From Saccharofermentans sp. (GTDB lineage Bacteria; Bacillota_A; Clostridia; Saccharofermentanales; Saccharofermentanaceae): a stretch of 28,728 nucleotides of DNA. Each line of letters starts with the position of its first letter. Position 1 is the stretch's first letter. The notes under the pieces were generated by a model, which saw nothing but the letters and a program-made list of their open reading frames with translations, made no database searches and was not told the DNA's origin. Below, piece after piece: positions 1 through 7,551 of the stretch. The stretch lies in NCBI GenBank assembly GCA_024692105.1, contig JAILMZ010000020.1:1-28728 (forward strand), given 5' to 3'. The position numbers were made by a program, and so were the translations under genes.

Positions 1-75
1 ACAAGGGGTTGGCTGACAGTTTATTTGACGGATGCAAGATCCAAAGGGCCGCACGTCAGACCAATTACTCCCCTC

Positions 76-104
76 ATTATAAAAAGTGCAACTGTCGGAG
101 TTAA
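76..104 (-). promoter_or_regulatory. Possible leftward sigma-A-type promoter
   Basis: On the minus strand TTAACT (104-99) and a perfect TATAAT (81-76) are separated by 17 bases. A purine-rich GAGGGGAG follows directly. It points out of the left edge, beyond the terminator of the CAP gene, so it probably serves a gene outside the window. The -35 matches consensus at four of six positions. No gene is visible in positions 1-190. Confidence 0.4.
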
Positions 105-136
105 TTACTCTCTAACAATTACACTTTCTATGGTAC

Positions 137-165
137 TAAAACGGGGCCGCTTTGAGGCAGCCCCG
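137..165 (-). terminator. Rho-independent terminator of the ChW/CAP gene
   Basis: Read on the minus strand, CGGGGCTGC and GCGGCCCCG form a 9-bp stem with one G-T pair and a CTCAAA loop, followed by TTTT. It lies about 25 bases after the stop codon of the CAP gene. The T tract is short, so termination may be partial. Confidence 0.7.
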
Positions 166-190
166 AATATGTGATCACATAAGCCTGATC

Positions 191-1891
191 CTATTTGTTG
201 AGCTTGTCGTACACAGCCTGCGCACTGTTGAGCTGTGCGGTAACTCCGGACATGTATGCATCAAGTGCCTTGCGGTACTCGGATGCCGTCACGCAGTAGG
301 AAGTAACGGACAGGCCGAAACTCTGCTCTTCGACAGAACCGTATGCGAACGGACCATTGGAGTAAGAACCCCAGGCACATGCAAAACCTGTCGTCTTGTA
401 GCTGCTGTTGATGATGTTCTTGTAGTGTCCGCCGTTATATGATTTCTCTTTGAAATACCATCCCTCGAAAGGATCGGAGTAGCCCCAAGCGAGGTTCTCG
501 CCGAGGTTAACGTATCCTGCCTGGAACATAACGTGTCCGAAGGTCTTGGAAGAGATGGCAGCGGATGCCGTCGATACCGCCATCAGTTTCGGATCGATGA
601 GAAGCTCGCTCTTTCCTTCGCCTGCACGGAGCTGGTTGCACTCTTCGATGAAAGCGATCGACTTATAGATGTTCTCAGTGCTTGCGATCAGGGTATAGCA
701 GTCGAGATCCGAAGGATTTACGAGACCGTCAGACTTTGCACGTTCAAGATAGTATTCAACGGTAAGACCGCCGGCTGCGACAGAAGTCTTGTTCAGCCAT
801 TCAAGTCCTGCTTTGTTATATGCCTCCTGTGCGGCCGCAAGATTTGCAGCTGCGTTCTCGATCATAACATTGTCGATGTAGGGAAGAGCCGTGGATCCGG
901 GAGCGCTGCCGCCCTTTGCGACGAGCTTGATCTGAATGGCTTCGAGCCTGTAACCCTTTCCTGCAGTACCGCTCATCTCGCCGTTCTTGGCCCAGTCGAG
1001 CCAGCCGAAATTCTGAGCGTGCACGCAGTAATATACATCGTATTTGTTTGCCATCTCTCCAGTGAGTTCGATCTGTATAGCCTCAAGACGTTTTGCTTCG
1101 CCCTGGGTGCCGCTCATCTCGCCGTCATAGCACCAGCCCTGCCATCCGTAATCCTGTACGTGAGTGCGGTACTTGATGCCGCCTGTATACTGGCTTCCCT
1201 GAAGGTAGATCTCGATGCCTTCGAGTCTCTTTGCCTGTCCCGTCGTGCCTGATGTCGCGCCGTCGGTAAGGTAATTTGCTTCCCATCCGTAATCCTGTCT
1301 GTGGACACGGTAGTTGACCGACATGGAACCCGAACCGAGAGGAACGAGCTTGATCTGCACTTCTTCGAGACGCTTGCTCTCGCCGGTAGTGCCTGCGAGC
1401 GTACCGTCCCTTACAAAGCCCTGTGCATCGCCGTAATCCTGGATATGAACCTGGTACTGTACGGAATAGTAGCTGGAAAGAGAACCCGTGAGCCTGATCT
1501 CAAGGCCTTCGAGACGCTTGCTCTGACCTGCGGTACCTGCCGACTGTCCCTGGGAGACCCAGTCCATCCAGCCGATGTCCTGGACATGCACCCTGTATTC
1601 GAGACCGCCGTCCAAAAGATTGCCTGCGCCGTCGGTAAGACTGTCATTAGTGAAGTTAACTGTAATCCTCTCGACTCTCTTTGCCTGACCTCTGGTACCG
1701 AGCGTGAGTATGCCCGTAGATGCATCAAAGACGGCATCCGTATCACCGTAATCCTGTACGTGCGCCGTGCCCGACATCGTATATCCGCATGCGGATGCGG
1801 CATTGCTCTTGAACGCGGCAAAACCGGTCATCGACAACGCGATAACGGTGGACAGTAACAGGGACAGACCTTTCTTCAATAACTTGTTCAT
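191..1891 (-). CDS. Secreted protein with six ChW repeats and a C-terminal CAP domain
   Basis: This 566-residue protein starts with a signal peptide (basic MNKLLKKG, a hydrophobic core, likely cleavage near residue 31 after SNA). Residues about 37-325 hold six tandem copies of the clostridial hydrophobic-W repeat. Each copy has an H-x-Q-D/N-x-G core followed by a G-T-x-G-x-x-x-R-L/V-E block. The first and third copies lack the tryptophan after the glycine. Residues about 410-525 resemble a CAP/SCP domain, with His453, GENLAWG (464-470) and GHYKNI (488-493). A helical tail follows to the end. ChW repeats are associated with the cell surface, and CAP domains of bacteria are mostly of unknown function. 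The start is supported by AAAGGAGAG upstream. It begins 42 bases after the serS stop with no promoter seen between them, so co-transcription with serS is likely. The substrate or partner is unknown. Confidence 0.88.
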   Translation of the reverse strand: MNKLLKKGLSLLLSTVIALSMTGFAAFKSNAASACGYTMSGTAHVQDYGDTDAVFDASTGILTLGTRGQAKRVERITVNFTNDSLTDGAGNLLDGGLEYRVHVQDIGWMDWVSQGQSAGTAGQSKRLEGLEIRLTGSLSSYYSVQYQVHIQDYGDAQGFVRDGTLAGTTGESKRLEEVQIKLVPLGSGSMSVNYRVHRQDYGWEANYLTDGATSGTTGQAKRLEGIEIYLQGSQYTGGIKYRTHVQDYGWQGWCYDGEMSGTQGEAKRLEAIQIELTGEMANKYDVYYCVHAQNFGWLDWAKNGEMSGTAGKGYRLEAIQIKLVAKGGSAPGSTALPYIDNVMIENAAANLAAAQEAYNKAGLEWLNKTSVAAGGLTVEYYLERAKSDGLVNPSDLDCYTLIASTENIYKSIAFIEECNQLRAGEGKSELLIDPKLMAVSTASAAISSKTFGHVMFQAGYVNLGENLAWGYSDPFEGWYFKEKSYNGGHYKNIINSSYKTTGFACAWGSYSNGPFAYGSVEEQSFGLSVTSYCVTASEYRKALDAYMSGVTAQLNSAQAVYDKLNK

Positions 1892-1933
1892 ACCGATCTC
1901 TCCTTTAATGAATTGTTGGATTGTGAGTGAGGT

Positions 1934-3220
1934 TTAGGAAGGAACTTCTATTACCGACTTTCCGCCCATGTAAGGTCTGAGTGCCTCGGGGATCCTCACG
2001 GAGCCGTCCTCGTTCAGGTTGTTCTCGAGGAAGGCGATGAGCATTCTCGGAGGAGCAACACATGTGTTGTTGAGGGTGTGCGCAAGGTATGTGCCCTCGG
2101 GACCCCTGATCCTTATCTTAAGTCTTCTGGCCTGGGCATCACCAAGGTTAGAGCACGAACCGACCTCGAAATACTTCTTCTGTCTGGGGGACCATGCCTC
2201 GACATCACAGGACTTGACCTTGAGGTCAGCGAGGTCACCGGAGCAGCACTCGAGTGTCCTTACGGGGATATCGAGGGAACGGAAGTAATCAACCGTGTTC
2301 TGCCAGAGCTTGTCATACCACATCTTGGATTCTTCGGGTTTGCAGACGACGATCATCTCCTGCTTCTCGAACTGGTGGATCCTGTATACGCCGCGCTCTT
2401 CGATGCCGTGAGCACCGACTTCCTTACGGAAGCAGGGCGAATAGGATGTGAGTGTCTGAGGCATCTCGCTCTCGTCTGTGATCGTATCGATGAACTTACC
2501 GATCATGGAATGCTCGGATGTACCGATAAGGTAGAGGTCCTCGCCTTCGATCTTGTACATCATGTTCTCCATCTCGGCAAAGCTCATAACGCCGTCAACA
2601 ACGGCAGATCTGATCATGTAGGGCGGAATATAGTATGTGAATCCGCGGTCGATCATGAAGTCTCTTGCATATGAAAGGCATGCTGAATGAAGTCTTGCGA
2701 TATCGCCTCTCAGATAATAGAAACCGTTGCCGGATGTATCTCTTGCCTGGTCGAGCTCGATTCCCTTGAGCTTTTCCATGATATCGACGTGATAAGGGAT
2801 CTCGTAATCGGGAACCACGGGCTCGCCGAAACGCTCGATCTCAACATTCTCCGAATCGTCCTTGCCGATGGGTACGGAAGGATCGATGATGTTGGGGATG
2901 ATGAGCATGATCTTGCGGATCTTCTCCTCGAGTTCGGTCTCCTTGACGGAAAGTGCCTCGAGTTCTTCAGCCATGTCAGTGACCTGCTTCTTGACCTCTT
3001 CAGCCTCTTCCTTCTTGCCCTGTCCCATGAGCGCGCCTATCTGCTTGCTTATCTTGTTGCGCTGGGATCTAAGATATTCCGCACGTGTCTTTGCTTCGCG
3101 GAACTCCTTGTCCAATTCTATTACTTCATCGACCAGCGGAAGCTTGTCATCCTGAAACTTGTTCTTGATGTTCTGCTTTACGATGTCGGGATTTGTTCTT
3201 AGGAATTTAATGTCGAGCAT
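1934..3220 (-). CDS. serS: Seryl-tRNA synthetase
   Basis: Class II aminoacyl-tRNA synthetase that charges tRNA-Ser with serine in the cytoplasm. Its 428 residues have the usual length. Residues about 30-110 form the antiparallel coiled-coil arm that contacts the long variable arm of tRNA-Ser. Motif 2 is at 259-290 (CFRKE, then HQFEKQEM) and motif 3 at about 379-400 (HTLNNT, then APPRMLIAFLEN). SCSNLGDAQARR (355-366) is also typical. The motif-3 wording HTLNNT and the GTSEHS block at 233-238 differ from the common bacterial HTLNGS and TAEVP versions and look closer to archaeal-type or alternative SerRS forms. The start is supported by AAGGAGAAGG just upstream. There is no room for a T-box leader in the 69-base gap before the next gene. 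Confidence 0.96.
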   Translation of the reverse strand: MLDIKFLRTNPDIVKQNIKNKFQDDKLPLVDEVIELDKEFREAKTRAEYLRSQRNKISKQIGALMGQGKKEEAEEVKKQVTDMAEELEALSVKETELEEKIRKIMLIIPNIIDPSVPIGKDDSENVEIERFGEPVVPDYEIPYHVDIMEKLKGIELDQARDTSGNGFYYLRGDIARLHSACLSYARDFMIDRGFTYYIPPYMIRSAVVDGVMSFAEMENMMYKIEGEDLYLIGTSEHSMIGKFIDTITDESEMPQTLTSYSPCFRKEVGAHGIEERGVYRIHQFEKQEMIVVCKPEESKMWYDKLWQNTVDYFRSLDIPVRTLECCSGDLADLKVKSCDVEAWSPRQKKYFEVGSCSNLGDAQARRLKIRIRGPEGTYLAHTLNNTCVAPPRMLIAFLENNLNEDGSVRIPEALRPYMGGKSVIEVPS

Positions 3221-3250
3221 GTTCCTTCTCCTTATTTATAATCAAAATAT

Positions 3251-3279
3251 ATTCTATTGCCTCAGAAGCATTTAAGCAA
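3251..3279 (-). promoter_or_regulatory. serS: Candidate serS promoter
   Basis: On the minus strand TTGCTT (3279-3274) and TAGAAT (3256-3251) are 17 bases apart, 31 bases before the serS start. The -10 is good and the -35 weak. It may also drive the CAP gene downstream. Confidence 0.45.
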
Positions 3280-3289
3280 ACCCGTCAAA

Positions 3290-4609
3290 TTAGTTTTCCG
3301 GTACGGCCATATTGCCGTCATAGGTGCCTTCCGGATACTTTACCTTAGGGTCCCAAAGTATGTATTCCGTTATGCCGAGATCATGAAGTGCTTTTATCTG
3401 GGCGTTGATCTCGTCATATCCGTATTCGATGTAATTGCCCTCGCCTATATACGAGGCGGTAAACGCCTGCAGGTACGGCCGCACGGTAGAGAATCCCTCC
3501 TGATTGAATATCTCCTGGCTTTCCTGAAGGACGCTGTAGACGATCAGGTACGGCTCCTTGTCCGGATACTCGAAAGTAAATCCATTCAGCATCGTACCGA
3601 GCGCATAGTGCGACGGATACACCATCGGGCAGCATGAATCGATTCCCGTAAGTCCGAGCGTGGCAAAATCCTGCCCGATTATCTCGGCATCCATCGGGCT
3701 TGTGAGCACGATGCCGAAAATATCCGCCGACAGGGGCACGCCGAGCTTGTCCTGTATCCTGATCCTTGCTTCCTGCAGGAATCTGTTGATGGCATCGGAC
3801 TTGGACGGGGTGGAACCCTCGGGACCGTAGTACGGGTCGACGCCTTCGCTCGTGGCACCTGCAGGGAAACGGACATAGTCGAACTGGATCTCATCCACGC
3901 CGTAACCGCAGACTTCCTCCGCGAGGCTGATCAGGTAATCCCAGTTCTCTTCATTGTAGGGACTTAAGAACGGACGCTTGCCCTCAGTCTTGAAGTGGAG
4001 CATGTTGCCGTTCACATCGCAGATGGCGCGGTCGGGGTATTTCTCTGCCGCAGTGCAGTCGTTGAAACATACTATCCTTCCGATGACATAGATGCCGTTC
4101 TCGTGGCATTTCTCGACGACGGCAGCCAGGTCGTAAGCGTCCCAGACATAGCCGATGTCGTGTGCGGTCTCGTTCTCGCACATGAAGGGGATGCCCCATT
4201 CGTTCTTGATGTCTATGACGATCGCATTGAGTTCTGAATTGTTGCATCTCTCGATCGCAAGGTCGAGTGAAGATCCCGAGCCGACATAGAGTCCGCGGAT
4301 CTCGTTGTGGACAGGGATTATGACCTGGTCTGCCGGCAGTTCCTCGAGTTCGCCCCAGTACTGGTCGGCAAGTGAGTTCTCGGGAAGGAGTTCCGTGTTC
4401 ATTACCAGTTCCGTTGAAGTCGTGACATCCGTCGAAACTATCGGAACATAAGTCGACTCTGATACGGCAGTGTTGGCATTGACGATCCTTACGAACCTGA
4501 CCACGGACAACACGAGGATAGTGACAGCCAATACGGCAGCGATCGATGTCGCGGATACGAATACTCTCTGAAGCGTCAGGATCTTGCCAACGTCAGAAGG
4601 TGAATTCAT
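3290..4609 (-). CDS. Membrane-anchored DUF4015 (glycosidase-like TIM barrel) protein
   Basis: The protein of 439 residues has one N-terminal membrane segment (about 18-40), a Thr/Ser-rich linker and a barrel domain of the putative glycosyl hydrolase family DUF4015. Supporting segments are EIRGLYVG, VIDIKNEWG (131-139), GIYVIGRIVCF and the hallmark QFDYVRFP (242-249), where the Asp is the likely catalytic or substrate-binding residue. Activity in this family is not well established; an extracellular role on a polysaccharide or cell-wall glycan is inferred. The reading frame stays open up to 4651, but an ATG there would lie upstream of, and one at 4636 right at, the start point of the promoter seen at 4643-4670. 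The ATG at 4609 is therefore preferred; its Shine-Dalgarno (CAGGG) is weak. Confidence 0.85.
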   Translation of the reverse strand: MNSPSDVGKILTLQRVFVSATSIAAVLAVTILVLSVVRFVRIVNANTAVSESTYVPIVSTDVTTSTELVMNTELLPENSLADQYWGELEELPADQVIIPVHNEIRGLYVGSGSSLDLAIERCNNSELNAIVIDIKNEWGIPFMCENETAHDIGYVWDAYDLAAVVEKCHENGIYVIGRIVCFNDCTAAEKYPDRAICDVNGNMLHFKTEGKRPFLSPYNEENWDYLISLAEEVCGYGVDEIQFDYVRFPAGATSEGVDPYYGPEGSTPSKSDAINRFLQEARIRIQDKLGVPLSADIFGIVLTSPMDAEIIGQDFATLGLTGIDSCCPMVYPSHYALGTMLNGFTFEYPDKEPYLIVYSVLQESQEIFNQEGFSTVRPYLQAFTASYIGEGNYIEYGYDEINAQIKALHDLGITEYILWDPKVKYPEGTYDGNMAVPEN

Positions 4610-4642
4610 TTTGTGATTGCCCTGGTTCGTATGCATAAAGCA

Positions 4643-4670
4643 ATTATACAACCCTTTTAATAAAGAACAA
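4643..4670 (-). promoter_or_regulatory. Promoter of the DUF4015 gene
   Basis: On the minus strand TTGTTC (4670-4665), a 16-base spacer and a perfect TATAAT (4648-4643). Transcription would start near 4636, leaving a short leader before the ATG at 4609. This decides the start codon of the gene. Confidence 0.65.
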
Positions 4671-4750
4671 ACCTAATATGAAAGCACCCCGGATTATGTT
4701 AGAATTCAATTATGGATTTATAAATTTCCTTGATTTTGTGGAGATATGAG

Positions 4751-5170
4751 ATGATAGTCAGAAATTGCGCAGGCGGAATAGTCTTTTTCGAAGACAAGGT
4801 GCTTCTCATTTGCAATGACAAAAGAGAATGGAGCTTCCCCAAAGGTGTTTTGAAGGCGGGAGACAAGACCAAGCTCTCAGATCTTGCCTGCAAGAGAGTC
4901 AAGGCAGAGGCGGGTGTTGATACCAAGGTGCTTGCTCCGTGCGGCAAGACTAATTATGAGTTCTATTCGATCTCAAGAAGAAAGCCCGTGCACAACAATA
5001 TTTCCTGGTTCGTCATGGTCGCGGAGACCGGTGAGCCCCAGGCGGGACAAGACGAAGGAATCCTGGATGCGGCCTTCATCCAGGTCGAAGATGCGCTTGA
5101 TAAGATAACATACAGCCAGGACAGGTCACTCCTTATGATGGCATATCAGAAATACAAGGAGATCGTCTGA
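4751..5170 (+). CDS. Nudix-fold protein with a degenerate Nudix box
   Basis: 139 residues with the shape of a Nudix protein: RNCAGGIVFF at the start, EWSFPKGVLKAGD (27-38) and a helix ending in AGV (54-56). In the Nudix signature the first Glu is Asp38, the segment is two residues longer than usual, and the REUxEE block reads KRVKAE, keeping only one of the metal-binding glutamates. Catalysis by the standard Mg-dependent route therefore looks doubtful; a binding or altered role is possible. The start is placed at the ATG with GGAG seven bases upstream; an in-frame TTG lies 21 bases earlier. The stop is one base before the TTG start of the YigZ gene, so the two are likely co-translated. Confidence 0.82.
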   Translation: MIVRNCAGGIVFFEDKVLLICNDKREWSFPKGVLKAGDKTKLSDLACKRVKAEAGVDTKVLAPCGKTNYEFYSISRRKPVHNNISWFVMVAETGEPQAGQDEGILDAAFIQVEDALDKITYSQDRSLLMMAYQKYKEIV

Positions 5171-5171
5171 T

Positions 5172-5816
5172 TTGTCCGAGTTCATTACCCTCGGTTCAGA
5201 GGGCAGATCCTTTATCGAGATCAAACAGTCCAAGTTCATAGGACACTGCAGGAGGATTGAGTCTGCAGAAGATGCCGCAGCCTTCATCAGGGAGGAGCGG
5301 AATATGTATCCGGATGCCAGGCATTGCTGTTATGCGTGGGTCACAGGCGGAGAAACCAGACTTCAGAAGACAAGTGATGACGGAGAACCGTCAGGTACCG
5401 CGGGAATGCCGCTGTTGTCGCTTTTGGACAAGAACGGGCTGGCGTTTACGGCGGTCTGCGTGACGAGGTATTTCGGAGGGATACTGCTTGGCAAAGGAGG
5501 TCTTGTCAGAGCGTATACCGAAGCGGGTGCCCAGGCCCTTAAGGACGGACAGCCTACCGCGATCGAGATCGGCAAGAGATTCGTATCCGTCATGAACTAC
5601 GGCGATTACGATGCTTTTGTAAGAAAGGCAAACAGCAGCGGCTGGATAATAGAAGATACCGTTTTCGAAGGCGACGTAAGGGCAAATGTCCTGATCCCTT
5701 CCGGCAAAGAGGAGGATTTCTCCCTATACTGCCTCAGTATCAGCAAAGGCAAATCAGCTCCTGAGTGTCTTGGCGATGCCGAGATGCCGGGAAAGCAGAT
5801 AAGTCTTTTTGATTGA
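5172..5816 (+). CDS. yigZ: YigZ/IMPACT family protein (UPF0029)
   Basis: 214 residues with the family hallmarks KQSKFIGHC near the start, DDGEPSGTAGMPLL, VTRYFGGILLGKGGLVRAY, and a smaller C-terminal DUF1949-like part. The family is widespread; its bacterial function is uncertain, with links to translation suggested for the eukaryotic IMPACT relatives. The start is TTG, one base after the stop of the Nudix-like gene. AAGGAG lies inside the end of that gene about ten bases upstream. The length is normal and no damage is visible. Confidence 0.92.
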   Translation: MSEFITLGSEGRSFIEIKQSKFIGHCRRIESAEDAAAFIREERNMYPDARHCCYAWVTGGETRLQKTSDDGEPSGTAGMPLLSLLDKNGLAFTAVCVTRYFGGILLGKGGLVRAYTEAGAQALKDGQPTAIEIGKRFVSVMNYGDYDAFVRKANSSGWIIEDTVFEGDVRANVLIPSGKEEDFSLYCLSISKGKSAPECLGDAEMPGKQISLFD

Positions 5817-5836
5817 GTTTTGACACAAATTTGCCG

Positions 5837-5864
5837 TTACAAATATGCAGGTTTAGAGTATATT
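5837..5864 (+). promoter_or_regulatory. Candidate promoter of the HtrA gene
   Basis: TTACAA and TATATT with a 16-base spacer precede the gene. A perfect TTGACA also occurs at 5820-5825 but has only TATGCA 18 bases downstream. The block TTAGAGTATATT (5853-5864) is nearly the same as TTAGAGTATAAT ahead of the HD gene at 23401-23412. Confidence 0.35.
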
Positions 5865-5906
5865 TCATTTGAGAAGGAAGATGTCTCTGCAAAGAGGTGA
5901 ATATAG

Positions 5907-7226
5907 ATGACGGACAACAATGAAATCAACGTTAATGAAGAGTTGAAGGAAGAGATAAACGATAATACTGAGATCAAAGTCAGGCGCAAGGAAAAGAAGG
6001 AGAATAATGCCTTCGGCGTGTGGTTTAAAGTGGTCGTAGCTCTTCTTGTGCTGTGCATCATCTATTCCGCGATACAGACGGCATATATCTACAGACTTAA
6101 CGTCGGACTTGAAGGTCTTACGACTTATCTTGACCGCGGTGAGGATAAGCTGGCAGGTAAGGAAGCGGAAGAAGCGGAAGACATGTCTGCCGATAAGGAA
6201 GATCTTCCCGAGCCTTGGTTCTCACTTGAAGAAGCAGCGAGCGTATCAGATCCGAACAAGCAGACTCTTACCACTGTTGAGATAGTGGATAAGGTAAGCC
6301 CTGCCACACTCGCGATCCACCTGATGGGAAAGTCATCGGGTTCGAAGGATGTCGAGATAGGTGCAGGAACGGGCTTCATCATTACGGAAGACGGCTATAT
6401 CGTTACAAACCGTCATGTCATTGAATTTGCTCTGACGGACCCGGAGACTTACTATGTTACGGTCACGCTTCCCAATGAAGAAGTTGTCGAGGCAGCCATA
6501 GTCGGTACGGACATTCAGACTGACATAGCAGTACTCAAGGTGGATTATTCCGAAGACCTTCCCTGCGTAACGCTCGGCTCGTCCGATTTGCTCCAGACTG
6601 GAGAACTTGTCGTGGCGATAGGCAATGCGCTCGGAACTCTCGATGATACGGTAACGGTGGGCGTGGTATCTGCTTTGGACCGTGAGATTAAGAAAGACGG
6701 TTATACGATCGACGTCATCCAGACGGATGCAGCGATCAACAACGGAAATAGCGGCGGACCTCTCATCAATTCCTTCGGCGAGGTCATCGGAATAACGAAC
6801 GCAAAGATGGTAGCGAGCACTTCCGAAGGACTCGGATTTGCCATTCCGATAGATACGGTAAAGGATATCATCGAAGACATCATCAATTACGGCAAGGTCA
6901 TCGACAGGCCCTTCCTCGGCGTATCCGTCGTGAAGATCGAAGAGGGTGCTTATTACGGCGTCCAGCCCGGCGTCTATGCTGCCGAGATGGTCATCGGAGG
7001 CCCTGCTGATCATGCGGGCATCGAGATCGGAGACCTCATCCTGAGCATGGGCGGTGTTGAAATTAACGAGACTGATGATATTATTGATGTGCGAGACCAA
7101 CACGACGTCGGTGACACTTTGGAAGTCGTTGTCGTACGTGACGGTGAACAGATAACGCTGTATCTTGAGATAGGCGACAGCGGAGATTATGAGGGTGCCG
7201 AATACGTCGGCCAGACAGGGAATTAA
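5907..7226 (+). CDS. htrA: HtrA/DegP-type membrane-anchored serine protease with PDZ domain
   Basis: 439 residues: a charged cytoplasmic N-terminus, one membrane segment (about 38-60), an acidic linker, a trypsin-like domain (about 120-320) and one PDZ domain (about 335-425). The triad is visible as His170 in TNRHV, Asp206 in TDIAVL and Ser282 in NNGNSGGPL. Proteins of this kind degrade misfolded proteins on the outer face of the membrane. The start is supported by AGAGGTG upstream. A 41-residue membrane peptide follows 11 bases after the stop. A candidate promoter lies in the gap after yigZ. Confidence 0.95.
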   Translation: MTDNNEINVNEELKEEINDNTEIKVRRKEKKENNAFGVWFKVVVALLVLCIIYSAIQTAYIYRLNVGLEGLTTYLDRGEDKLAGKEAEEAEDMSADKEDLPEPWFSLEEAASVSDPNKQTLTTVEIVDKVSPATLAIHLMGKSSGSKDVEIGAGTGFIITEDGYIVTNRHVIEFALTDPETYYVTVTLPNEEVVEAAIVGTDIQTDIAVLKVDYSEDLPCVTLGSSDLLQTGELVVAIGNALGTLDDTVTVGVVSALDREIKKDGYTIDVIQTDAAINNGNSGGPLINSFGEVIGITNAKMVASTSEGLGFAIPIDTVKDIIEDIINYGKVIDRPFLGVSVVKIEEGAYYGVQPGVYAAEMVIGGPADHAGIEIGDLILSMGGVEINETDDIIDVRDQHDVGDTLEVVVVRDGEQITLYLEIGDSGDYEGAEYVGQTGN

Positions 7227-7237
7227 CGGTAAAGCTT

Positions 7238-7363
7238 ATGAGTGCAAGAAGCAAAGATTTTATGAAGAAGTTTATCGCATGGATGATCATCATTACCATG
7301 CTCCTGTCGACCGTGGTCTTCCTGATCATTGTGATAATGCAGCAATCTCAGCTTGGAATATGA
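7238..7363 (+). CDS. 41-residue single-pass membrane peptide
   Basis: A short frame begins MSARSKDFMKKFIAWM and continues with a hydrophobic stretch (about residues 14-33) and a short polar tail ending in QLGI. The basic N-terminus followed by one membrane helix predicts a small membrane protein with its N-terminus inside. It starts 11 bases after the htrA stop, so it would be on the same transcript, and a terminator at 7498 ends that transcript. The ribosome binding site is weak (GGTAAAG). It resembles in shape the small DUF4044-type membrane proteins of Bacillota, but this is not proven. It may act with the protease; no function is known. Confidence 0.6.
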   Translation: MSARSKDFMKKFIAWMIIITMLLSTVVFLIIVIMQQSQLGI

Positions 7364-7368
7364 CGCTC

Positions 7369-7433
7369 GAGCGGCTGTGTTCGCTTAGGTTCTCGACGCT
7401 GCGCGTCTGCGGAAAACGCTCACACAACCGCTC
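7369..7433. repeat. Inverted repeat after the membrane peptide gene
   Basis: GAGCGGCTGTG (7369-7379) and CACAACCGCTC (7423-7433) are complementary except for one G-T pair. They enclose a smaller GACGC/GCGTC hairpin around 7395-7407. The structure overlaps the first copy of the direct repeat at 7428. It could be part of an mRNA 3' structure or a short intergenic repeat element. Confidence 0.5.
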
Positions 7434-7483
7434 TCGCTTAGTAGTAGTGAAAGAGCTCGCATAGCCGCTCTCGCTTAGTAGTA
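7428..7483. repeat. Two exact 19-base direct repeats
   Basis: CCGCTCTCGCTTAGTAGTA occurs at 7428-7446 and again at 7465-7483, a period of 37 bases with an 18-base spacer. A degenerate version (TTCGCTTAGG) lies at about 7380. No coding function is visible. With only two copies it is not a CRISPR array. Confidence 0.8.
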
Positions 7484-7497
7484 TAGATAGAAAATGA

Positions 7498-7527
7498 AAC
7501 GGCCACTCGTTTGAGTGACCGTTTTTT
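7498..7527 (+). terminator. Rho-independent terminator between convergent genes
   Basis: AACGGCCACTC and GAGTGACCGTT pair over 11 positions with one mismatch around a GTTT loop, followed by TTTTTT. It ends the htrA transcript. On the other strand the stem is followed by TTTCATTTT, so it may also serve the gene ending at 7552. Confidence 0.85.
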
Positions 7528-7551
7528 GTTTGTCTGTGTTTTGCCTGCCTG

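Noticed and set aside
152..1858. Long open frames antisense to the ChW/CAP gene
   Set aside because: They mirror the repeat-rich gene, lack ribosome binding sites and encode no recognisable domains; the same applies to other antisense frames in the window.
3221..3289. Search for a T-box riboswitch before serS
   Set aside because: The gap to the next gene is only 69 bases and holds a promoter-like pair; there is no space for the T-box structure.
7428..7483. Possible CRISPR fragment
   Set aside because: Only two full repeats of 19 bases with one 18-base spacer, no dyad typical of CRISPR and no cas genes.
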